NCBI RefSeq assembly: GCF_030269925.1
Contig: NC_085109.1
Span: forward strand, 2,542,001 to 2,606,000
Reading direction: 5' to 3'
Source: Bombyx mori
Lineage: Eukaryota; Arthropoda; Insecta; Lepidoptera; Bombycidae
DNA: 64,000 bases
Shown here: one piece after another, positions 1 through 12,000 of the stretch
Numbering within the stretch: position 1 is the stretch's first letter
Layout of the letters: each line of letters starts with the position of its first letter
Notes under the pieces: model-generated
The model's database searches: none
What the model was told of the DNA's origin: nothing
What the model saw: only the letters and a program-made list of their open reading frames with translations
Made by a program: the position numbers and the translations under genes

Positions 1-569
1 CATGTTCATATCATCAAATGATAGTAGACTAGACAAGGTGTAAGGAAAATAAAGTTTCAAAGCGGGACCTCGCGGTACTTAGCAGGAATTTAATTTAATG
101 TGACCCGCTCCGTACAAAAAATTCACAAAACACATTTTTCTGACCAAACTATAAAGTTTTTGTAATTTTTGCCTAAAGCAATTATTATTTAGATTAATGA
201 GCTCTATCTATCTACATAAAGAAAAATGTAAAAAAACAAAGTTGGTGCCTAAGTCACTAAAATCATAGTATCGACCCACTGTGTGCCGCAGTAAAACTAT
301 TGCATAGCATTTTTTATCAACTTATGCAATTATAATTAGACAATAATAATTGAATATTAAAATAATAATAAAATAAGACCACGCTATATTTATAGGTAGA
401 CGGAGTGGGGGTGTTAGGTTTTATTTTCGTTACGGAACTTCTTGATTCGGTCGCCGGGCTCAAAGCCCGCGATAAACGCTATGCAATAGCTTAAAATCCG
501 TTCATGAAATGAGACCTTCGTAGTATAATTTCAATAGAAATCGCATAGTGTTAACCGTATCTTTATTAA
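1..569. other. 3' flank of the left zinc-finger gene
   Basis: No coding exon is seen here. A reverse-strand AATAAA (562-567) lies immediately after the stop codon of the left THAP-ZAD gene and could be its poly(A) signal, although that leaves an extremely short 3' UTR. An 11-bp inverted repeat (TATTGCATAGC at 298-308, its complement at 478-488) and a GC-rich foldback near 452-471 suggest the remnant of a small DNA element, not classified. Confidence 0.4.
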
Positions 570-3500
570 TTACAACTTGAATTCTGGTTGTTCTACATTC
601 TTGGCGCGCTTCTTGCGAGGCGGCGGCGGCTGCTTGTAGTGCACGGTGCGGATGTGCAGGTTGCGGCTCGTCGAGTACTTGAACTTCTTGCCGCACATCG
701 AGCACTCGTAGGCCGCCACGTTCGAGTGCACCTGCAAGAAGAAAAGAGAGGGTAGGCAGTTAATAAATGATAGAAAAATATTACACGGGTCAACACCAAA
801 TTTGACTTTGATTGCAAAGCATAAAATTTGGATATTTTAGATCGTAATTAGACCAAAAAAATTACATGGCATGAATCAGTTTGCTTTTGAATTTTAATAA
901 ATTGACCACATATGAAACAAAATGCATCAGCATTGTATTTACACTTTCGTGACATTTTAAGTTTTTCTGGGCTTGTACAAAACATCTGATCGTTGTTTGT
1001 GACTCGAGTGCCATCTAGTGACACTGTGTAAACGTAAACACCCCACTCTCATAGCGCGGTTTTCTCTAAAGTATTAAAATTAAAATTTATAAAAAAATAA
1101 TATAAATGAGTATTATTACTATAACTATCACAAAAGCAAACTTTATACAAAAAAAAAGGTGTTTTATTTTCGTTTTTGTGAATAATTAACCGAAAAAAAA
1201 CGATTTTTTTTTTTGTAAAGTTGTGTTATTTATTCTATTCATTCCATTATAAATATAAATTGGCTGTATAAGCTAAAAGGCATAGTGTCAAGTTTCTTAA
1301 GAATAGCTGTCACTGGCTGTCAAAATATCAGTCACTTCCTCAACAATGAATTCGTAGCTCATAAAATGTGAATTTTCGAATCTTTTATTTTATTAATAAT
1401 CTCATAACATGTAAAGCGTTTTCGCATTTATTCTAACAAAAAAATGTCGCAAGATGTCATAGCGCTTTTGATTTTTAACGGTTTGCACACTACGCCATGC
1501 TAATGTTAATAATAAATCGGCTCGAGTGAGATTCGGTAATATTTAAATACGGTTTTACAGTAAGATAATACAAATGGTACGTACTATTATATCGGTAAAA
1601 GTAACGCCATCTGTCATCAAATAACAGAAATGAATATTAAAAGAACTAGTAAAATCGAGAACGCTCGAGAAGTGTAATGCCATCTATTATCAAATGGGGC
1701 GAAACATATATCAAAACGACTAGTAATATCGGGAATGTTCTCGATAATTGTAGAGTTGTCGTGTCGACTAAAAAAGAATTGCCTTATGTGCCTTGACTGT
1801 TTTAAGTGTTAAATAGAGTTTTAATTGGTACTTCGGTGAAAGTTTTATTTATTCCGAGCCCTAGTACGTAACTGTACTATTGTAAATAAAAGTATTGTAA
1901 AAGTCTCGATGCTGAGTTTAGGTAGGTGGGCTAGGGTGAGTAGAGTACAGTAGGGTACAGTGGAGTAGCAACACGCACCTTGGCGTGGCGGTTGAGGTTG
2001 GTGCGCAGCGTGAAGGTCTGTCCGCAGTGCGTGCACACGAACGGACGCGCCCGCGTGTGCGTGTGTGCGTGCCGCGCCAGTGCGCACTTGTCGTAGGTGG
2101 GCTAGGGTGAGTAGAGTACAGTAGGGTACAGTGGAGTAGCAACACGCACCTTGGCGTGGCGGTTGAGGTTGGTGCGCAGCGTGAAGGTCTGTCCGCAGTG
2201 CGTGCACACGAACGGACGCGCCCGCGTGTGCGTGTGTGCGTGCCGCGCCAGTGCGCACTTGTCGTAGGTGGGCTAGGGTGAGTAGAGTACAGTAGGGTAC
2301 AGTGGAGTAGCAACACGCACCTTGGCGTGGCGGTTGAGGTTGGTGCGCAGCGTGAAGGTCTGTCCGCAGTGCGTGCACACGAACGGACGCGCCCGCGTGT
2401 GCGTGTGTGCGTGCCGCGCCAGTGCGCACTTGTCGTAGGTGGGCTAGGGTGAGTAGAGTACAGTAGGGTACAGTGGAGTAGCAACACGCACCTTGGCGTG
2501 GCGGTTGAGGTTGGTGCGCAGCGTGAAGGTCTGTCCGCAGTGCGTGCACACGAACGGACGCGCCCGCGTGTGCGTGTGTGCGTGCCGCGCCAGTGCGCAC
2601 TTGTCGTAGGTGGGCTAGGGTGAGTAGAGTACAGTAGGGTACAGTGGAGTAGCAACACGCACCTTGGCGTGGCGGTTGAGGTTGGTGCGCAGCGTGAAGG
2701 TCTGTCCGCAGTGCGTGCACACGAACGGACGCGCCCGCGTGTGCGTGTGTGCGTGCTGCGCCAGTGCGTACTTGTCGTAGGTGGGCTAGGGTGAGTAGAG
2801 TCCATTAGGGTACAGTGGAGTAGCAACACGCACCTTGGCGTGGCGGTTGAGGTTGGTGCGCAGCGTGAAGGTCTGTCCGCAGTGCGTGCACACGAACGGA
2901 CGCGCCCGCGTGTGCGTGTGTGCGTGCCGCGCCAGTGCGCACTTGTCGTAGGTGGGCTAGGGTGAGTAGAGTACAGTAGGGTACAGTGGAGTAGCAACAC
3001 GCACCTTGGCGTGGCGGTTGAGGTTGGTGCGCAGCGTGAAGGTCTGTCCGCAGTGCGTGCACACGAACGGACGCGCCCGCGTGTGCGTGTGTGCGTGCCG
3101 CGCCAGTGCGCACTTGTCGTAGGTGGGCTAGGGTGAGTAGAGTACAGTAGGGTACAGTGGAGTAGCAACACGCACCTTGGCGTGGCGGTTGAGGTTGGTG
3201 CGCAGCGTGAAGGTCTGTCCGCAGTGCGTGCACACGAACGGACGCGCCCGCGTGTGCGTGTGTGCGTGCTGCGCCAGTGCGTACTTGTCGTAGGTGGGCT
3301 AGGGTGAGTAGAGTCCATTAGGGTACAGTGGAGTAGCAACACGCACCTTGGCGTGGCGGTTGAGGTTGGTGCGCAGCGTGAAGGTCTGTCCGCAGTGCGT
3401 GCACACGAACGGACGCGCCCGCGTGTGCGTGTGTGCGTGCCGCGCCAGTGCGCACTTGTCGTAGGTGGGCTAGGGTGAGTAGAGTACAGTAGGGTACAGT

Positions 3501-6500
3501 GGAGTAGCAACACGCACCTTGGCGTGGCGGTTGAGGTTGGTGCGCAGCGTGAAGGTCTGTCCGCAGTGCGTGCACACGAACGGACGCGCCCGCGTGTGCG
3601 TGTGTGCGTGCCGCGCCAGTGCGCACTTATCGTAGGTGGGCTAGGGTGAGTAGAGTACAGTAGGGTACAGTGGAGTAGCAACACGCACCTTGGCGTGGCG
3701 GTTGAGGTTGGTGCGCAGCGTGAAGGTCTGTCCGCAGTGCGTGCACACGAACGGACGCGCCCGCGTGTGCGTGTGTGCGTGCCGCGCCAGTGCGCACTTG
3801 TCGTAGGTGGGCTAGGGTGAGTAGAGTACAGTAGGGTACAGTGGAGTAGCAACACGCACCTTGGCGTGGCGGTTGAGGTTGGTGCGCAGCGTGAAGGTCT
3901 GTCCGCAGTGCGTGCACACGAACGGACGCGCCCGCGTGTGCGTGTGTGCGTGCCGCGCCAGTGCGCACTTGTCGTAGGTGGGCTAGGGTGAGTAGAGTAC
4001 AGTAGGGTACAGTGGAGTAGCAACACGCACCTTGGCGTGGCGGTTGAGGTTGGTGCGCAGCGTGAAGGTCTGTCCGCAGTGCGTGCACACGAACGGACGC
4101 GCCCGCGTGTGCGTGTGTGCGTGCCGCGCCAGTGCGCACTTGTCGTAGGTGGGCTAGGGTGAGTAGAGTACAGTAGGGTACAGTGGAGTAGCAACACGCA
4201 CCTTGGCGTGGCGGTTGAGGTTGGTGCGCAGCGTGAAGGTCTGTCCGCAGTGCGTGCACACGAACGGACGCGCCCGCGTGTGCGTGTGTGCGTGCCGCGC
4301 CAGTGCGTACTTGTCGTAGAACGCGCGCCCGCACTCGTCGCACCGCACCGACGGAGACGCGTGACGTAGCTCGTGGATACGTAAAATTGTTTTGTTCTGA
4401 AAAAATGATAATATTGTTTTTGGTCACGTATATTTTATAATAAGCTGAGATCGGCCCTAGCATTGACGACTGCGACTTTAATGAACTTCAAGAAAGCTTG
4501 GTGTGAACATGTCGGATATCTCATCACGACAATGAGTAGACGTTCGCTGTATCTGACGTGGTCTGTGTTTAGACTGGCTAAGGAAGAATACTTTGACCAC
4601 GTACAATATCATTATATAAATACAAAAACTACATTACTTGGAATCCTTTCCCGCACGTATCACAAATGGCGGTAATGACTCGTCGATATGAATCCCTTTC
4701 GGCAGGGTGTTCCTTGAATGTGTGCCACCAATGTTCCCGGCGGCTGTTTACTGCTTTCCCACACTGAAACATTACATACATTATTCTATGATCTACTTAA
4801 GACTTTCGGTGCATTATACATTTTTACATTTTATGAAAAGACATATTACCCCAGCGCCATATATAGCACGTTAATGGTGCTATGAAGAACGACCTTTAAG
4901 ATCCAAAAAAACTATGGCTTGATAATTTGAAAATTGTAACAGCTATATATACGACAGTAACTTTTTTTTATTGCTTAGATGGTTGGACGAGCTCACAATC
5001 CACCTGGTGTTAAGTGGTTACTGGAACCCATAGACATCTACAACGTAAATGCGCCACCCATCATGAGATATAAGTTCTAAGATCTCAGTATGGTTACAAT
5101 GGCTGCCCCGCTCTTCAAACCGAAACGCATTACTGCTTCACGGCAGAAATAGGCAGGGCGGTGGTACCTATCCGCGCAGACTCACAAGAGATCCTACCAG
5201 TGGTACTACATGCAACTGTGCGGAAAATTAGTTTTTACACGCTTTATATTAGCTTCACTTGTATTTATGTTTGTAACTGACTCCTTTAGACGAGACTTTG
5301 ACCCATTTTAAACAGCCAGATTTCATTCAAACTGTAGATTTATCAATTAATTTGATAAGATTATTCCATTATTCAATTTGCAAAATAAGATTTTTGTCAA
5401 TTTATATAATTTTTATCTATAGTCGATAAGGCAGGACTTGATGTTAGAGTACTTAACAGTTTTAAAAATACGCTTTTAGAACATTTTTACAAAAAAATGT
5501 AAAATAAATAATAGTTTAAAAAACTAAAAAACAGGCTTTATATAAAATTCAACTAAAAAATAGAAAATAAAATTTAATAAATTTAAATTAAAAATAGTGT
5601 AAAATATATTTTATTGTAAAAAAAGCATGAGGTGCATGGTGTTATTAGTTATAAATATTTTTCTGACAGATATCAGTAGAAGAATTATTATTTCAATATC
5701 TTAAAAAGCACCCCACGCTTTTTTATTATTTATTATTTATATTATTTATTTATATCAAAGCCACAAATTACCGACACTCACGTGCTCACAGTTGGTGGGG
5801 TAAGTCTCTCCCGGTTGCTTCATGTAGGGTCTGCGATGTTGAGCCTTTACGTGCAAGTTGAGTTCGCTCCGTGTGCCGAACTCCGTGCCGCATCTCTTGC
5901 ATGTCTTACTCTCATCTAATTCAAAGGGCTTTCCGTCGCTATAAAGCAAATAACCGATTATGTTCGTTACAATCGTCAAAACCGTCATTTTGCATGATTT
6001 TTCGATCCTACCCGCTCCATTGTTTGTATTCTAAAGTTTTAAGTATGGTATTTTGATGCAAATTGTAAATTTGAAACTTACGTCTTCCCTGGTTTACTTT
6101 TGTGTCGGCTGGAAGTTTGGAAGTGAACTCTTCGCGCATCCTCTGAGGCGAAGTCGATACCGCAGGGTTCGCAGCGACAAGATTCATCGCCTTTTGTTTC
6201 CTGTATTTTTTTTACTGAATTAAACTAAATAGTAAATAACTACAAAATAAAGGAACTATACTCAATTGGGCTCTTGGCGTTACGACCGCACATAGTGACA
6301 GCGAGAGCCGTCAATTGACACATTTCGGAACTACAAAAGTGCGCAATTATGCCATCTAGCGTGAGGTAAGCTAATGAAATGCACCTGGTCAAACCGTATC
6401 TACGATAAACTATGGAGGGTAGAGGTAAGGAGAACCATCTCATATGGGAGAAGCTTGAAAAAGTGTCCCACTTTCAGTACTAAATAACAGTTCAAAAATC

Positions 6501-9047
6501 CTCCAGAATGGCGCTAGCATAGGCACAGGGTATGGGTATGATATGAATTGAGCAGTTGTTAGTTGATTGAAGTATGCTGAGTTAGGAAATTTAATATATT
6601 GCGGATCACGCGTGGCGATACGATCTCCGCTCCAGGGGGGAGCCGCATCCCGGCGCGGTAGAAGTTCGAGTGCGGAAGCTCCAATCTCGGCGTGCCGTGC
6701 TCAAGGCGTGGTCTCGCCTCCTGGCGGACCCGGTCTATGGGCGACGGACCGTCGAGGCGATCCGGCCGGTCCTTACGGACTGAGTGAATCGCGACCGAGG
6801 ACGTCTCACCTTCCGAGGTGAGACGTCCTCGGTCGCGGTTGTTTCGGCCGCTACCTGCACCTCGTCGCCCGGAGGGAGCCGACGTCGAAGTGCCACCACT
6901 GCAGTGGCTGCAACGAGGACACGGGCACACACTCGCGTACTGCCCCGCTTTCGCGGAGCAACGCCGTCTCCTCGTTGCAAAAATAGAACCGGACTTGTCG
7001 CTTCCGACCGTCGTGTCTACGATGCGCGACTTCTGCGAGTCCACCATCTCGCAGAAGGAGGCTGCGGAACGGGAGAGGGAGAGCTCTTCTTCCCTCTCGG
7101 TGCCGTGCCGCCGCCCCGAGCCGGGGGTCGGAGGAGGGCGTTTGTCCAGCTCCCGGTGATGGTCACGGGGCGACCTAAAGGGGTTGAGGCTGCGCCGCAC
7201 GCTACCGTCACTCTAGCGCGCTGGAACCAGGAGGACGGGACGGCGCGTCGGCGGCTGCGGACTGTGATGCGGTCTTATTCTAATAACGGATCTTATTCTA
7301 ATAACTTTCAGCGCCTTTTTTTAAATTTACCCTCTTGCTACTGTAGCGCCGCCCTTATTTAGGAGATTTTAACGGACACTTTTTACACACAGAGACGGTT
7401 CTCCTTACCTCTACCCTCCATACGAAGAACATACAGTATAGTTCGGTTGCACCTCGGAGCCGTGGCGTGTTGCAATTAAGTATGAACAATCCTCGCCTTT
7501 TAAATAAAGAATTAAGAAATCGAATCTATACTGTAGCATTGTGAATGAACTGTTTTATCGAGATCTCGAATTTCTTTTATTCAATTGAAGTATTTCATAG
7601 GTTTTATCGTGATCTAATAAATGTTTTAACTGAAGACAGTGGCGTAGCGTGGTGGGGGCAGGGGAGGGGCGATCCGCCCCGGGCGGCACTTTTTAGGGGG
7701 CGGCAAAATTTCACAATAAATAATAAAAATATTTGAACCATTTCATATTTTTATCGCAACTACAAATTTGGACCGATTAAACTGGGAACACCGTCTTTAC
7801 TGACTCGCGGGGATTCCCCCTATTTTATAATAGTAAGGAAGTACGTGATGATTTGACAATTCAAAGAAAGTTTTATTGATGGATTGTCAGTTGTCCATTT
7901 CACATTGACATATCGTTATTTATGTTACGCTTTAAAACTGTGATTTTTGTACAAATAAGTACAAAATTGTCTTCCGCCCCGGGCGGCTGACACCCATGCT
8001 ACGCCACTGACTGAAGACTTGGATAGGTGGTTATTACGAGAAGGTCATAGGGTACCGTGAGAGCGGCGTGCGCGCTGATCGCGTACAGCTGCAGGCCCTG
8101 CCGGTGGCCGCACGCGATGCCGCAGCGAGTGCACGTGTACTCGTCCGGAACTTTACTCTGCGCTGTGTACACATTCGACGAACAGTTCAGCCCGGAGTGA
8201 AACAGCTGATGTTTCTTTGCTGTGGCCCTAAAACATAATAACGATCTGTTATAATTCACGGCATCCTGTTTCGCTAATATTGTATATTGTTTATTCGTTC
8301 TTGTTAAATTTCGACTACTGTCACTCTTCTTATCTCCCACGCCTCCAAGCGGAATCATAACGCAATATGGGAGTCGGGAACTGCTACAGACAAATACTCA
8401 CACATTACTAAAAGCTTTGAAGCAACTTTTGCAATGGAACTTCTTCTCGTGTGTGTGCCGCCTGTGCGAGTCCGCGGAAGCTTCACTCTTGAATCGAAGC
8501 TTACACACAGGACACTCTGCTTTACCACGACTCTATAACAACGAATAGTGTTTTTTTAAGCAAATTTTGAAAATTTCAAATTGAATGTAGCTTTCGATAA
8601 TACAGTCAGTTGAAGTACTTGTTAAATCTTCATTAGCGTCTTGGTTATTTGAAATGAGAACAGCGGCACTATGAAAGAGACTAACGCATACATTATCTTA
8701 CTAGGATAATAGAGAAATTTAAATGGCTTGTTGCAACACAACAATCTAGTGGAGTTAAGAACATTTAGGAGACTGAATAGTTTGTTTGCACTGACCGAAT
8801 CGTGGCAACGTGTATGTACTTTGTAAGTCTTCATGTGCGTGAACTGCTTGGTGCACGTCTCGCACTGGTACACTGTGTCGCCGGTGGGCGGACGCGTAGT
8901 GAACTTGCGGTTCCAATCGTCTATTTGCTCCTGGAGCTGAAATTCATACAGTTATGTGTTTAACTAAAGCTGTCTGGAAGAGAAGAGTACCTACTTTATT
9001 GTATTTAATGTCTCGTATTTTTTTTTGTGTACAATAAAAGCATACTA

Positions 9048-9096
<49 letters not shown>

Positions 9097-12000
9097 AATA
9101 TTGAAAAGGACATGGTAGTTTTCCAATTATTGGAACGTGAATTAGTTTTCAAATGCATCAGCAGAGTGCGCTAAGTTAGCACAGTTTTAATTAACATTGA
9201 TTATTTCTAAGAAACTACGACCAAACGAAAGCCTTACAATTTTTGCAACATTAAATAATATTACTAACGATAATATAAACAACATTTCGATCAATGCCAA
9301 CTTAAAGAAAAAACAGTTGTCAATTTTCTGTCACTGAGTCGGTATCGATTGCGAGTATCACGCGAGAGCAGTACTTTTGAGAGTGCTCGATTGTGCGAAG
9401 CGTTGCTGTAGTTGGAACATTCAACGTTGAGCAATATGCCGCATAATGCGCTCTTGTGCTGTAATTGGAAAACTACCATATTTCACTTGGTAGGTTAAAT
9501 TAAATACTTAAATGTAACTCCAGTACTGTGTCTGCAAATGTTTTCAATCATCAGATTAAGAAATGAATAAATTAAAGATATATAATTATAATATAACTTT
9601 AATATATAATATTAAATTTCTAAAACACTCACAGACAACTTCACGATATTGAAATATTCTTGCATTTTTAATTCTCGTTCGGTTAAATCCCCTTTACTTC
9701 TTTTAAGCAATTTTTTTCGTCGCGTCACTTTGTCCTTTAATTTCTAAAATAAAATAAAAAACATTTTATCCAAACACATTTTCAATTCATGGACCTGCCA
9801 GCTACTTACTCTTAGTTAAATTCCAATAAATACTATGAACCGAACATTACCGTCGACCTGTTACAATCTAACTTTTTAGAACTGGAAACCTGCAGAATAA
9901 GTCCAGCAATCACTCACCTTATCATTCTTAACTTCAGCAGCATTAGCAGTTTTCTTCAACGCGCTCAATGTTTTATCATCACTACAATCCGAATCTACAT
10001 AATCATCTTCACTATCTTCATATCTCATTGCTCCATCATCACTGACACCTGTGTCATCTTTCTTTGGACTTTTAACAATGCTGACCAAGTCAATTTCCTT
10101 TTCCAATTTGATATTATTTTGTATATTCTCATTCAATTCAATTTTACATGTATTTTCTTCATCTTCTAATTTTGAATCAAATTTAATTGGTGCAAGTTCA
10201 TTTCCATAACTGCATTCTATAACACAGGTCTGTTTATGAATCGATAGTGATTTGTTTAGTTTCAATTGTTTTCGATCTACATTTTTTATTAGTTTTTCAG
10301 TAACCTGAAAGTACACAGCAGTTTTTACTTTAGTATTAATGAGTTATATTTCCATATTCCATACCTAAGGAATTTTTTATTGAACCTATAAATTATAAAT
10401 ACGTTGATAGATGTTGGAATTTTATCTATAATCTTTAAATAGCTGCCTGACTGACTTCAACCATCTTTGGGAATTTATTGGATATGCTTTGGACAGGAAA
10501 ATATTTTTTTATTGTATTAAATGGACAGAAACACTCACAGCTCTACTGGTATTGAGTGGTTACTGAAATCAATGTCTGACTTATAATGTGAGGATATCTC
10601 AAAAGCATTGTAGTATGGCAGAAACACTTCAGATTCACTACTCAGATTTTGTTTTTAAGTGTTTAAATTTTCCATTACTATTACGATATGAAGGCCTCCA
10701 CTGAGGGTACCACATAATAGATTAATTATTTAAAAAAAGAGCAGATTACTATTACTTTCCCGTGCGGTCACATAAAAATGCCCTTTTATCACTGATTCCA
10801 GAAATTAGTTTTGTAGAATTGATTTTTAGTGTACAATGCCATCATCATTTCATTAGAAAACTATACTAGTATTAAAATAAACTTAATAAACTTAAATATT
10901 TAATATTAAAAAAATTAAAATTACCTCTCCATTATGTGCAAATACATCAAGTAATGTTGCCTGTGTTAACAAACACTTTTCAATGAACTGGCAACATTTA
11001 TGAAGATCAATGGCACACATATAACATACAAACTGCGGGAACCCATTCATATCTGACTTATCCTAAAAAAACAAAATAATTTGGCAAATCTAAAATATAT
11101 TTTTTTGCTTTATTTTTATTTAGTTATTATCAAAAGAAGAAAATTAAATATTAAGCCACAAGAGAGATGGCTCTAAACTGTAACTTATAATATTTTAGAT
11201 AATATATAATTCTTCAGTCACTACAACACTTTAAGTAATAATGATTCCTGATCACATAAAATGATTAAAAAATTTCAGAGATATCCCATCACTGCCCTGT
11301 TTAAAACAGAAACATAAAAAGTGGCAATGTCTATTTCAGTTGTTTTTTTGGATGAATGGCAACTGAGGTTTGGCAAAAATCTAGATCAAATTAATCTTAA
11401 AATAATAAATAATGTTCAATCATTTTGATTTATTTTATTACATCATTGTATTTTCTTTGGTTTATATGAGTTATAGAAATAATCAAAACTACTTGTGTAG
11501 TTTAATCTTAAATATTTACAATTTTTGTGGTCACATGCTAACTTGTTTAGTTAATCTTCAGCTTTAGTTAGAAGTCAAGTTTCGTCAGCACTTATTTTCT
11601 AGTCAATAAGCGCATAAACTTCTTTACATTCTTCTTTGGCACAAAGTCAGAATTAAAAAAAAATTGGCCAAAAGTCATAAGACTTGTAATCGTAAAAATT
11701 AAAGTACAGGTAAGACACGAGACAATAACATGAAGTAGGAGAGATGGAAACTGGAGAAAAAAAATCAAATAATGGAAAATTCATTTTTTAACTAAACCAC
11801 AATATTGCCATTTAAATGTTATAAAATAGTAAAATTCATGTTTTAGAATCAGCATAATGGCTTAGTTACAATACTTACAGTTAAAGTCAGTATGTGTTCA
11901 ATTTCAGTCTTTAATCTTCCATGTAGAGTACTATGCATTTTAACATCATTTGCTAAACATAAACAGCAGACCTCTACATTTCTGGCATCAAATTCAGTTA

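Larger units (their letters stand above)
6411..7422. mobile_element. composite element bounded by 26-bp terminal inverted repeats, carrying an R1-type LINE fragment
   Basis: The left end reads TATGGAGGGTAGAGGTAAGG (6411-6430) and its exact complement ends at 7422; the match is perfect over 26 bp and continues imperfectly inwards (AAAAAGTGTCC on both arms). The flanking octamers CGATAAAC and CGAAGAAC agree at 6 of 8 positions and may be a decayed target duplication. The interior is GC-rich and unlike its AT-rich surroundings. It lies in the intron between exons 9 and 10 of the left gene. Best read as a non-autonomous DNA transposon that captured, or was invaded by, retrotransposon sequence. 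Confidence 0.65.

Noticed and set aside
1921..4314. CRISPR-like or satellite interpretation of the 171-bp repeats
   Set aside because: Units are contiguous, with no unique spacers, contain a coding zinc finger with splice sites, and sit at a known exon; they are exon duplications.
1845..4463. Very long open frames through the tandem array (up to 759 codons)
   Set aside because: The period is 171 bp, a multiple of three, so every frame without a stop in one unit stays open across all units. The repetitive LLHCTLLYSTHPSPPT-type and ALRTDLHAAHQPQPP-type proteins are shadows of the zinc-finger coding frame.
5907..5920. Alternative acceptor (GAATTAG) for the left exon ending at 5938
   Set aside because: It would place an in-frame TGA directly after the junction; the acceptor at 5939-5940 keeps phase and frame.
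6559..7362. Long open frames on both strands in the GC-rich block
   Set aside because: High GC removes stops. The only protein similarity visible is to the broken R1-type ORF2 end on the plus strand.
9876..9917. Extension of the left gene's acidic exon past the donor at 9917
   Set aside because: CACTCAC|CTT gives a good donor, and matching phase with the next exon and with the right paralogue (18849) supports splicing there.
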